DNA from: Mustela lutreola
Lineage: Eukaryota > Chordata > Mammalia > Carnivora > Mustelidae
NCBI RefSeq assembly: GCF_030435805.1
Contig: NC_081308.1
Span: forward strand, 131,360,936-131,424,935
Direction of reading: 5' to 3'
Length of the DNA: 64,000 nucleotides
Below the pieces are notes generated by a model, which ran no database searches, had not been told where the DNA came from, and worked only from the letters and a program-made list of their open reading frames with translations. Of this stretch, positions 1 to 9,596 are shown piece after piece (positions within the stretch are counted from its first letter, which is position 1; the number at the start of each line of letters is the position of its first letter). Made by a program: the position numbers and the translations under genes.

Positions 1-174
1 CTCAGGTCATGATCCCAGGGTCTTGGGATCGAGCCTCACATCAGACTCCTTGCTCAGTGGGGAGCCTGCTTCCCCCTCTCTCTCTCTGCCCCTCCCCCCC
101 CAACTCGTGCTGGCCCCCTCATTCTTCTCTCTCTCTCTCTCAAATAAGTAAAAGCTTTTAAAAAAAAAAAAAAA
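1..174 (+). mobile_element. Can-SINE, cut by window edge
   Basis: The window opens inside the tRNA-related part of a Can-SINE (GGTCATGATCCCAGGGTC block). The CT-rich stretch, the AATAAGTAAA-like tail and a poly(A) run follow. The 5' end lies outside the window. Confidence 0.9.
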
Positions 175-428
175 ACCATATAGGATGTAGCTCAAGCAGT
201 GCTTAGGAGGAAATGTATAGCTTTGAAAAGAATAAGACAAGCACCAACTCAGGAAGTTTGAAAACCCACAGCAGAATAAACAGAGAAAGTAGAAAAAAAG
301 GAAATCACAGAGCAGGAAATTAATGAAATGGGAAAAAAAAAAGATCAATAAAGCCAAATGTTTGTTCTCTGAAATTAACAAAATAAACCAGTTTCTGGCA
401 GGAATGAAAGGAGAGAATGTGCGACTAA
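175..428 (+). mobile_element. LINE-1 ORF2 fragment
   Basis: The sequence resembles the mid-ORF2 part of mammalian L1, the stretch with AGCAGTGCTTAGGAGGAAAT, GAAATTAATGAAATG and GATCAATAAAGCCAAA, in sense orientation. It is decayed and has no open frame of useful length. The 3' limit is uncertain. Confidence 0.7.
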
Positions 429-764
429 GCCATGCTAGGAAGAAGAGGGGGGGTAGTCGCAGGGGTAGCCGCTGAGCCAAGTATAATGGGAGGCTCTGGG
501 GGGGGGGGGCTCGAGCACCCATGTAGTCTGTGCTTCTGAGAGAGTGTTTTACGAGCTGGAAAACGGGTGGAAGAGTAACAAGGGATGTAGGAGACCAGAG
601 CAGGGAGGAAGCGGCCAGGACCTGGGGCTGGCTTGCACCAGAGCTGGAAGCACCAGGTACCTCAGAAGAAAGTATGTATGTCTGGCGGTGGTGGGCGGAC
701 AGGAGAATTAATTGAAAATCTGATCAAGAAGCTGCTAGATTACACACACACACACACAAGCTGC
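429..764. other. unassigned spacer
   Basis: I recognise no gene here. The stretch contains a run of G near 499-509 and a short (CA)n tract at about 741-758. It may be the far end of the preceding L1 fragment. Confidence 0.4.
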
Positions 765-780
765 TAGATGTTCACATCTT

Positions 781-978
781 TTTTTTTTTTTTAAGATTTT
801 TATTTATTTATTTGGCAGAGAGAAATCACAAGTAGTCGGAGAGGCAGGCAGAGAGAGAGAGAGGGAAGCAGGCTCCCCGCTGAGCAGAGAGCCCGATGCG
901 GGACTCGATCCCAGGACCCTGAGATCCTGACCTGAGCCGAAGGCAGCGGCTTAACCCACTGAGCCACCCAGGCGCCCC
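781..978 (-). mobile_element. Can-SINE with perfect 16-bp target duplication
   Basis: This is a minus-strand Can-SINE: the poly(T) start is at 781 and the GGGGCGCCTGGGTGGCTC head (reverse complement) ends at 978. It is flanked by identical copies of TAGATGTTCACATCTT at 765-780 and 979-994. The perfect duplication and near-consensus body suggest a recent insertion. Confidence 0.95.
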
Positions 979-1062
979 TAGATGTTCACATCTTGTCCTA
1001 CGTCTTGCAGAAGACCAGACTGTACTCTCCATCAAGTGAGAACAGAGAGGCCTGTGGAAATG

Positions 1063-1263
1063 CAGGAACACCTGGGCAGCACAGTCGGTCGACCGTCCGA
1101 CTCTTGATTCTGGCTCAGGTTGTGATACCAGGATGGTGGGATTGAGCCCCATGTCGGGTTCCATGCCTAGTGCAGAGTCTGCTTAAGCTGCTCCCTCTCC
1201 CTCTGCCCCTTTCTCTCTGTCTCTTTCTATATGTAACAAAGAAATCTTCAAAGAAAAAAAAAA
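1063..1263 (+). mobile_element. older Can-SINE
   Basis: The tRNA-like head (CACCTGGGCAGCACAGTCGG), the middle block, the CT-rich region and an A-rich tail are all present. It is more diverged than its neighbours, for example in the tail ATGTAACAAAGAAATCTT. Confidence 0.85.
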
Positions 1264-2180
1264 GGTCTAAGGAAATGCAAATCAAGTCGCGGTGAAAAGT
1301 CCTTTTATTCCCACTGATTGGCAGAAATGAAAAAGTCTGACAATCCCTAGTATCAGCAGTGATACGGAGTCGCAGAAACCAGTACATTGTGGGGGAGGGG
1401 GGCAGTGCTCTGGAAAGTGGTATCACCACTTTGGAAAACAATTTGGCATTATCTAGTAGAGTCGAAGATGAACATGTTTATGACCTAACAGTGTCATTCC
1501 TGGGCACATCCTAGAGAAGGTCTTTTACAAATAAACGAGATCACGAGCACAAATAGTTCAGGGAAGCATTACTTACAATACACCAAACCTAGAAACAGGC
1601 CATCTCCCCTGTATCATTCCGATTTTCGTACCCTGGCTGCCGAAGCAAGCTCTCTGCAGTAAGAGTGGGTCAAGTACGCAATGTGGAATTAAAGCAGCAA
1701 GTTAGAGAAACACATGTCTGGTATGACTCTATACGAAGTTCAAAAGATGCAAAACTGGGACCCCTGGGTGGCTCAGTTGGTTAAGCAGCTGCCTTCGGCT
1801 AAGGTCGTGAGCCCAGCGTCCTGGGATTGAGTCCCACATCGGGCTCCTTGCTCGGCAGGGAGCCTGCTTCTCCCTCTGCCTCTGCCTGCCTCTCTGTCTG
1901 CCTGTGCTCGCTCTCTTCCCCTCTCTCTCTCTGATAAATAAATGAAAAATCTTAAAAAAAAAAAAAAAGATGCAAAACTAATGTTGTTTAGGGACAATGC
2001 CTATTTGGTAAAAGTATAAAGAAGAACAAGGAAAGGGTAGAGTGGCCTCTGTTGACGGGGGAGGAGGGAACACAGAGGCCCCGGAGGCTCTGGAGTGCTA
2101 CCGCCCTGCCTATGACGGGGACACAGGTGCAGTGCACCCAACCCTAGACAATTTGTGGGACTGTTGTGTGCTCTCGTGGA
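1264..2180 (+). mobile_element. old LINE-1 3' end, split by a SINE
   Basis: Sense L1 3' sequence covers the GAAATGCAAATCAA block, the TTTGGAAAACAATTTGGCA block and the typical 3' UTR text. The Can-SINE at 1757-1964 interrupts it, and L1 3' UTR resumes afterwards. The end is gradual; I place it near 2180. No recognisable feature follows up to 2380. Confidence 0.65.
1757..1964 (+). mobile_element. Can-SINE inside L1
   Basis: A full-length plus-strand Can-SINE with poly(A). The target duplication AAAAGATGCAAAACT lies at 1742-1756 and 1965-1979. L1 3' UTR flanks both sides, so the SINE came later. Confidence 0.95.
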
Positions 2181-2379
2181 TGCGTGTGGTTGAATAAAAT
2201 GAACCTGCCATTTTTCTAGCTCAAAATAACTGACTATTAAGCAGTTTCACCCACCTTTTGACCTACCAAATTTCGTAATAATCAAATAAAACCAAAAGAC
2301 TGTAGGCTAATAAATGTAAACTGTGATGAAATGCACATGATCCTAAGAAAATACTGTTTATCAAAACTAACTCAACGGA

Positions 2380-2579
2380 CGTCTGGGGCACTCAGTGGGT
2401 TAAGCGTCTGCTTTTGGTTCAGGTCATGATCCCTGGGTCCTGGGATCAAATCCTGCACTGGGCTCTCTGCTCAGCAGGGAGTCTGCTTCTCCCTCTCCCT
2501 CTTCCTGCCGCTCCCCGGGCTGTGCTCCCTCCTCTCTCTATCTAACAAATAAATGAAATCTTAAAAAAAAAAAAAAAAA
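2380..2579 (+). mobile_element. Can-SINE
   Basis: Plus-strand Can-SINE with a slightly decayed head (GTCTGGGGCACTCAGTGGGT), a complete body, a CT-rich segment and a 17-A tail. It directly abuts the L1 ORF2 sequence that starts at about 2580. Confidence 0.9.
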
Positions 2580-2907
2580 CTACTAAAAATAGAAAAACTC
2601 ATCCAAAAATTCATATGGAATCTCAAGGGACCCCAAATAGCCAAAACAATTCTGAACAGGAAGCACAAAGTTGGAGGAGTCACACTTCCGATTTCCAAAC
2701 ATGTTCCAAAGTTTCAGGAACCAAGACCGTGCAGTACTGGCATGAAGACAGACAAACGGGCCTATAGAACAGAGTAGAGACCCAGGAATAAATCCCAATG
2801 TATACGGTCAAATGAAATTTGACCAGGATGCCGAGACCATTCAATGGTCACATACAAAAGTCAACTCAACACCATTTAAAGACCTAAACATAAGACTTAA
2901 AACTATA

Positions 2908-3109
2908 GGGGCGCCTGGGTGGCTCAGTGTTGCAGATCTGCCTTCGGCTCCAATCATGATCCCAGGGCCCTGGGATCAAGCCCCGAATTGGGCTCCCTGC
3001 TCAGCGGGAAGCCTGCTTCTCCCTCTCCCACTCCTCCTGTTGTGTTCCCTCTCTCACTGTCTCTCTCTCTCTCTTTCTCTGTCAAATAAATAAATAATTT
3101 TTTTAAAAA
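2908..3109 (+). mobile_element. Can-SINE inside old L1
   Basis: Complete plus-strand Can-SINE. The target duplication AAGACTTAAAACTATA at 2892-2907 is matched by 3110-3125 with one mismatch. L1 ORF2 sequence continues on both sides. Confidence 0.95.
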
Positions 3110-3586
3110 AAGACTTAAGACTATAAAACTCCTAGAAGAAAACATGGGGGAAAGCATCATGACATTGAACTTGGCAATGACTTCCAGGAAAAGACACCAA
3201 AAGCCCAGGCAACAACAGCAAAAAGTAGACAAATGGGACCACACCAAACTGAGAAACTTTAGTGCAACCGAGAACTGTGTAACCAACAGAGTGCAAGGCC
3301 CCCGTGGAATGGGAGAAGACATCTGCGAATCATACACCTGAGAAAGGCTTAATATCCAGAATACGTAAAGGACTCCTACAACTCAACAACTAAAAAAATG
3401 AAATCACCCAATTAAAAAATGGGCAAAGGACTTGAATGGATATTATTACTCAGAGATGACTTACAAATGGCCAACAAGTATATGAAAAGATGCTCAATAT
3501 CACTAATCATCAAGAAATGTACATCAAAACCACAATAAAATACCACTTCACACCCATTAAAATGATTACTATTTAAAAAAAAGGGG

Positions 3587-3794
3587 GGGGCGCCTGGGTG
3601 GCTCAGTGGGTTAAGCTTCAGCCTTCAGCTCAGGTCATGATTCCAGGGTCCTGGGTTCGAGCCCCACGTCAGGCTCTCTGCTCAGCCGGGAGCCTGCTTC
3701 CCCAACCCCCCGCCTGCCTCTCTGCCTACTTGTGAACTCTCTCTGTCAAATAAATAAATAAAATCTTAAAAAACAAAACAAACAAAAAAAAAAA
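3587..3794 (+). mobile_element. Can-SINE inside old L1
   Basis: Plus-strand Can-SINE with the CTGCCTACTTGTGAAC segment and a CAAATAAATAAATAAAATCTT tail, followed by an A-rich, C-interrupted tail. Confidence 0.92.
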
Positions 3795-3811
3795 CAGAAC
3801 AGGGGGCGGGA

Positions 3812-4185
3812 AAGGCGCCTAGGGGGCACAGTCGGTTAAGCGTCTGACTCTTGCTTTTAGCTCAGGTCATGGTCTCAGGGTTGTGAGGGAGTCTGCTTAA
3901 GGATTTTCTCTCTCTCTCTGCCCCATGCCTGCTCACTCGCTCTCAAATAAATAAATCTTTTTTCAAAATTATTTATTTATTTATTTGACAGACAGAGATC
4001 ACAAGTAGCCAGAGACGCAGGCAGAGAGAGAGGAAGGGAAGCAGGCTCCCTGCCCAACAGAAAGCCGGATGCGGGGCTTGATCCCAAGACCCTGAGATCC
4101 TGACCCGAGCCGAAGGCAGAGGCTTTAACTCACTGAGCCACCCAGACACCCCTCAAATAAATAAATCTTAAAAAAAAAAAAAACA
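3812..4185 (+). mobile_element. older Can-SINE split by a second SINE in its tail
   Basis: The head and body at 3812-3959 are internally shortened, with much of the middle missing. Its tail TCAAATAAATAAATCTT at 3943-3959 is repeated at 4153-4169 because another Can-SINE (3960-4152) inserted there and duplicated it. The poly(A) of the older copy ends near 4185. Confidence 0.88.
3960..4152 (-). mobile_element. Can-SINE inserted in another SINE tail
   Basis: Complete minus-strand Can-SINE. The 17-bp duplication TCAAATAAATAAATCTT, which is host SINE tail, flanks it at 3943-3959 and 4153-4169. Confidence 0.93.
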
Positions 4186-4383
4186 CACAGAAAATATCAG
4201 GTGTAGGCAAGGATGTCAAGAAGCTGGCGACCTGGCCAGCGTTGGGAATGATAAAAAATGGTACGGGTGCCACAGAAACAGTGTGAAGGTTCCTGAAAAG
4301 ATTTAAAATAGAACTACCATCTGATCCAGCAATCCTACTTATGGAGATATATTTATCCTAAAGAGTTGAAAGCAGAGAGATTT

Positions 4384-6217
4384 GTGGGGGTTTTGGTTTT
4401 TAGATTTTTATTTAACTTCAATTAATTTAACATATAGTGTATTATTAGTTTCAAGGGTAGAATTTAGTGATTTGTTCATTGCGTATAGAACCAGTGACCA
4501 TTTCATCAACTACCCTCCTAAGGCCCGTCACCCAGTTGTCGCTCCTCCCACCCACCTCCCCTCCAGCGACCCTCAGTTTGCTTCCTAGAGTTCAGCGTCT
4601 CTTATGGGGGATGCCTGGGTGGTTCCCTCAGTTAAGTGTCTGCCTTTAGCTCAAGTCATGATCCCAGGGTCCTGGGAGGCAGCACCATATTGAAATCCTT
4701 GCTCAGCGGGAGCCTGCTTCCCCCTCTCCCTCTGCCTGCCATTCCCCCTGCTTGTGCTCTCTCTCACTCTGACAAACAAAATCTTACCCAAAAAAAGTTA
4801 TCTTATGGTTTGTCTCCCTCTCTTATTTCATCTTGTTTTATTTTCCCCTCCCTTCCCTTATGATCCTCTGTCATGTTTCTTGAATTCCACACATGAGTGA
4901 GATCATATGATAATTGTCCTTCTCTGATTAACTTATTTCCCTTAGCATGACACCTTCTAGTTCCAACCACGTTGTTGCAAATGGAAAGATTTCATTTTTC
5001 GATGGCTGAGTATCATATCCTCTTTATCCATTCCTCTGTTGAAAGGCATCTTGGCTCTTTCCATGGTTTGGCTATTGTGGACATTGCTGCTATGAACATT
5101 GGGGTGCACGTGCCCCTTCAGATCACTACATTTGTATCTTTAGGGTAAATACCCAGTAGTGCAATTGCTGGGTCATAGCGTAGCTCTATTTTCAACTTTT
5201 TGAGGAACCTCCATGCTGTTTTCCGGAGTGGCTGCACCAACTTGCATTCCCACCAACAGTGGAGGAGGGTTTCCCTTTCTCCACATCCTCACCAACATGT
5301 CATTTCCTGGCTTTTTAATTTTAACCATTCTGACTGGTGTGAAGTAGTAGCTTATTGTGGTTTTGATTTGTATTTCCCTGATGCCAAGAGATATTGAACA
5401 TTTTTTCATGTGTCTGTTGGCCATCTGGATGTCTTCTTTAGAGAAGTGTCTGTTCATGTCTACTGCCCATTTCTTGATTGGATTATTTGTTCCTTGGGTG
5501 TTGAGTTTGTTAAGTTCTTTGTAGATTTTGGATACTAGCTCTTTAACTGATAAGACATTTGCAAATATCTTCTTCTATTTCAGTGTGTTTTTGGTTTTAT
5601 CAACTGCTTTCTTTGTTGTGCAAAAGTTTTTATCTTGAAGTCCCAGTAGTTCCTTTTTTGCCTTTGTTTCCCTTGCCTTTGAAGACTAGGCCAGCCAGAA
5701 GTTGCTGGGGCCAAGGTCAAAGACTTTGCTGCCTGTGTTCTCCTCTAGGATTTTGATGGATTCCTGTCTCACATTGAGGTCTTTCACCTCGTTGGGTTTG
5801 TTTCTGTGTGCAGTGTAAGGAAATGGTCCAGTTTCATTCTTCTGCATGTGCCTGTCCAATTTTCCCAACACCATTTGTTGAAGAGACTGTCGTTTTTCCA
5901 TTAGCTACTCTTTCCTGCTTTGTCGAAGATTAGTTGACCATAGAGTTGAGGGTCCATTTCTAGACTCTCTATTCTGTTCCATTGATCTATGTGTCTGTTT
6001 TTGTGTCGGTACCATACTGTCTTGATGCTTTACAGCTTTGTAACAGAGCTTGAAATCTGGCATGCGATGCCTCCAGATTCTGTTTTTTGTTTTGTTTTGT
6101 TTCAACATTCCTTTGGCTATTCAGGGTCTTTTCTAGTACCATACAAATTTTAGGATTGTTTCAGCTCTGTGAAACGTGTTGATGGTATTTCGTAGGGGAT
6201 GGCATTGAATGTGCAGT
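4384..6217 (-). mobile_element. carnivore LINE-1, 3' part, antisense, in old L1
   Basis: Antisense L1 sequence runs from its 3' UTR (starting with a T-rich remnant of the poly(A) near 4384) to ORF2 near 6217. It closely follows the young carnivore L1 consensus as I know it. One Can-SINE (4608-4800) interrupts it. The likely target duplication is TTGAAAGCAGAGAGATTT at 4366-4383 against 6218-6235, with 16 of 18 bases identical. ORF2 has stops in every frame, so this is a dead, 5'-truncated copy. Confidence 0.85.
4608..4800 (+). mobile_element. Can-SINE inside antisense L1
   Basis: Plus-strand Can-SINE with a shortened middle block. TCTTATGG repeats at 4600-4607 and 4801-4808, and L1 3' UTR text continues across the site. 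Confidence 0.9.
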
Positions 6218-6949
6218 TTGAAAGCAGAAACATTTATATATCCAAGTTCACAGCAGCAATATTCACAAGAGCCAACCTGAGCATCCATCAGTTGATGAAT
6301 GGTGGAACAAAATGTGGTCTAGCCACACAACAGGATGTTATTCTTTCTGAAAAAGGAAGGAAATCCTGCCATATGCCCCTATGACATGGAAGAACCCCAA
6401 GGACATTATGCCAAGTGAAAAAAGCCAGTCACAAATGACAAATACTATGATTCCACTTCTCTGAGGTATCTAAAGTAGTCAAATTCATAAAGATGGAAAA
6501 AAAAAAGAGGTGCCAAGGGCCGGAGAGAAGGCACAAAGGAGAGTCGCCTGACGGGTATTGAGTTTCAGCTTCACAAAATGAAAGTTCTGGAGATCGGTTT
6601 CATAACAGTATAGGCATACTTAACACTACTGAACTGTACACTGAAAATGGTCAGGATGGGAAATTTTATGTGATGAATTTCTTACCACAAAAAAAAAATG
6701 GACTCAAGAAAAAATTTCAAAAACCTGCACAGTCCTATAATTATTAAAGAAATTGGATTGTTAGCTTAAAATGTATGGATAGAGGGGCAAGAGACTGCAA
6801 AACCAAAGTCTGTAGATGAACTCTGTCAGATCTTCAAGAAATAACCCCCTGTCCGATAAATTGTTCCAGGAACAGAAAGGGAAAAGAACACTCTCCCAAC
6901 ATATTTTATGATGTCTCTACACCCAAACTCAGCAAGTGTAATACAAGGC

Positions 6950-7065
6950 GGAGAGAAAGGGGGTGGGGGGAGGAAGAAAGGAGGGAAGGAAGGAAGGAAA
7001 GGAAAGGAAGGAGGGAGGAGGGAGGAGCGAGGAGGGAGGAGGGAGAAAGCAAGCAAGCAAGCCAA
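6950..7065 (+). repeat. polypurine GA-rich simple repeat
   Basis: About 115 bases are almost pure purine, with GGAAGGAAGG, GGAGGAGGGA and AAGCAAGCAAGC sub-patterns. It sits within old L1 sequence. Confidence 0.85.
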
Positions 7066-7358
7066 GCCAGAGCTATGGATGAAAAAAATACACCATGACA
7101 AGGTTAAGTTTAGCCCAGAAAATACAAAGGTGGTTTAACATTAGAAAATCAATTAATGTAATTTGCCATATTAATGAATGAAAGGAAGAAATCTCTGTCA
7201 CCATCTCAATGCACTGGGAAAATGCATTTGATAAAATTCCACACATAGTAAACTGGGACTGACAGGGAAAGTCCTTACTCTCATAAAGGTATCTACCAAA
7301 TACCACCCCCCAACAAACACTGTGCTTAATGGTTAAACATTGGGAAGATTCCCTTTCC

Positions 7359-7564
7359 TTTTTTTTTTTTTAAGATTTTATTTATTTCTTTATTTATTTG
7401 CGGGGGGAGAGTGAGCACAGGCAGACAGAGTGGCAGGCAGAGGCAGAGGGAGAAGCAGGCTCCCTGCTGAGCAAGGAGCCCGATGTGGGACTCAATCCCA
7501 GGACGCTGGGATCATGACCTGAGCCGAAGACACAGGCTTAACCACTGAGCCACCCAGGTGCCCC
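7359..7564 (-). mobile_element. Can-SINE
   Basis: Minus-strand Can-SINE that starts with poly(T) and AAGATTTTATTTATTTCTTT and ends with the reverse-complemented head GAGCCACCCAGGTGCCCC. Confidence 0.93.
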
Positions 7565-7574
7565 ACCTTTGCTT

Positions 7575-7770
7575 CTTTTGGAAGATTATTTCTGTATTTA
7601 TTTGATAGAGAAGAGAGAGCGCGCACATGGGGGAAGGGGCAGTGGGAGAGGAAGAAGCAGACTTGCCACTGAGCAAGCCTCCATCTGACGCAGGACTCAA
7701 GCTCAGGACCCTGGGATCATGACCTGAGCTGAAAGAAGACACTTAACCCACTGAGCCACCCTGGCTCTCT
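7575..7770 (-). mobile_element. older Can-SINE
   Basis: A second minus-strand Can-SINE in tandem with the preceding one. It is more diverged: the head reads GAGCCACCCTGGCTCTCT. Confidence 0.85.
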
Positions 7771-9040
7771 CGCTTTGTTTTAATTCAGTGTTGCACTATC
7801 CAGGAAAGCAAAGTGAAAAAAAGAAACTCTAGCTAAGTTCATCAAGGATATTGGTCTGTAATTCTCCTTTTTTATGGGGTCTTTATCTGGTTTGGGGATC
7901 AAGGTAATGTTAGCCTCATAGAATGCGTTTGGAAGCTTTCCTTCTATTTCTATTTTTTGGAATAGCTTCAGTAGAATAAGTTTGATTTCTTCTTTAAATG
8001 TTTGGTAGAATTCCCCTGGGAAGCCGTCTGGTCCTGGATTCCTGTTTTTTGGGAGATTTCTGAACACTGCTTCAATTTCCTTGCTAGCTTGGTCTGTTCA
8101 GATTGTCTATTTCTTCCTGTTTCAGTCTTGGTAGTTTATAAGTTTCTAGGAATGTGTCCATTTCTTCCAGATTGCCTGGTTTGTTGGCACATAGCGGTTG
8201 GTAATAAGTTCTAGTAATTGCTGCTATTTCCTTGATATTGGTCATGATTTCTCCCCTTTCATTCATGATTTTATTAATTTGGGCCATTTCTCTTTTCTTT
8301 TGGATAAGTCTGGCCAGACGTTTATTGATCTTATTGTTTCAAAGAACCAGCTTCTAGTTTCATTGATCTGTTTTACTGTTTTTCTAGTTTCTGTTTCATT
8401 GATTTCTGCTCTAACCTTTATTATTTCTCTTCTCCTTCTTGGTTTAGGCTTTATTTGCTGTTCTTTCTCCAGATCCTTTAGGTGTAAGGTTAGCTTGTGC
8501 ATTTGGGATTTTTCTAATTTTTTGAGAGAGGCTCGGATGGCTATGTACTTCCCTCTACGGACCAATTTTCCAGTATCCCATAAGTTCTGAACAGCTGTGT
8601 TTTCATTTTCATAGTTTGCATGAACTCTTTAAGTTCCTCTTTAATTTCCTGGGTGACCCATTCATTCTTTAGCAGGATGCTTTTTAACCTCCAAGTGTTC
8701 GCATTCCTTCCAAATTTTTCCTTGTTGTTGAGTTCCAGTTTCAATGCATTGTGGTCTGAAAATATGCAGGGAATAATCTCAGTTTTTCGGTATCAGTTGA
8801 GCCCTGATTTGTGACCCAGTATGTGGTCTATTCTGGAGAATGTGCTATGTATACTCAAGTATTCTGTTGTTTCAGGATGGAATGTTTTGTTTTTATCTAC
8901 AAAGTCTATCTTGTCCAATGTGTCCTTCAAAGCTCTTGTTTCTTTGTTGATCTTCTGCTTAGATGATCTGTCTATTGCTGTTAGTGGAGTGTTGAAGTCT
9001 CCTACTATTAATGTTCTTTATCAAATGATTCTTTTTATTT

Positions 9041-9228
9041 TTTTCAAGATTTTATTTATTTGACAGACAGAGATCACAAGTAGGCAGAGAGGCAGGCAGA
9101 GAGATACAGGAAGGGAAGCAGGCTCCCTGCTGAGCAGAGAGCCCAATGCGGGGCTCAATCCCAGGACCCTGAGACCATGACCTGAGCCGAAGGCAGAGGC
9201 TTAACCCACTGAGCCACCCAGGCACCCC
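9041..9228 (-). mobile_element. Can-SINE in inverted L1
   Basis: Complete minus-strand Can-SINE. The ATGATTCTTT repeat flanks it (about 9025-9034 and 9234-9243), and L1 sequence continues across it. Confidence 0.94.
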
Positions 9229-9402
9229 TCAGTATGATTCTTTATTTTGGCTAATTGTTGGTTTATGTAGTTGGCTATTCCCTTGTTGGGAGCATGGACG
9301 TTTACAGTTGTTAGATTTTTCTTGTTGGATAGACTCTTTAAGTATGATATAGTGTCCCTCTGCATCTCTTACTACAATCTTGGGTTTAAAATCTAATTTG
9401 TC

Positions 9403-9596
9403 GGGGCACCTCGGCGACTCAGTGGGTTAAAGCCTCTGCCTTTGGCTCAGGTCATGATCCCAGGGTCCTGGGATCGAGCCCCACATCGGACTCCCTGCTC
9501 AGCAAGGAGCCTGCTTCCCTTCTTCTCTCTCTGCCTCTCTGCCTGCTTATGATCTCTGCCAAGTAAATAATAAAATAAAAATCTTAAAAAATAATA
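9403..9596 (+). mobile_element. Can-SINE in inverted L1
   Basis: Plus-strand Can-SINE with a complete body and an AT-rich tail. L1 text is continuous on the two sides (AAAATCTAATTTGTC, then GTCTGATATGAG). Confidence 0.93.

Larger units (their letters stand above)
2580..6690 (+). mobile_element. old LINE-1 (ORF2 C-terminus plus 3' UTR) with nested insertions
   Basis: Sense L1 ORF2 C-terminal sequence runs 2580-2907, 3110-3586 and 4186-4383 and resumes as 3' UTR at 6218-6690. Read together, the pieces follow the L1 order without overlap, so they are one old copy opened by later events. The intruders are Can-SINEs at 2908-3109, 3587-3794 and 3812-4185 (with a further SINE inside the last) and a minus-strand L1 at 4384-6217. 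The coding frame is badly decayed. The 3' boundary is approximate. Confidence 0.8.

Noticed and set aside
781-978. tRNA-like sequences with A and B box motifs
   Set aside because: They belong to Can-SINE heads, not to functional tRNA genes. The same applies to the other SINEs in the window.
7780-8067. Reverse transcriptase-like protein (YRPISLMN)
   Set aside because: L1 ORF2 of a dead element, so it is listed as a mobile element and not a gene.
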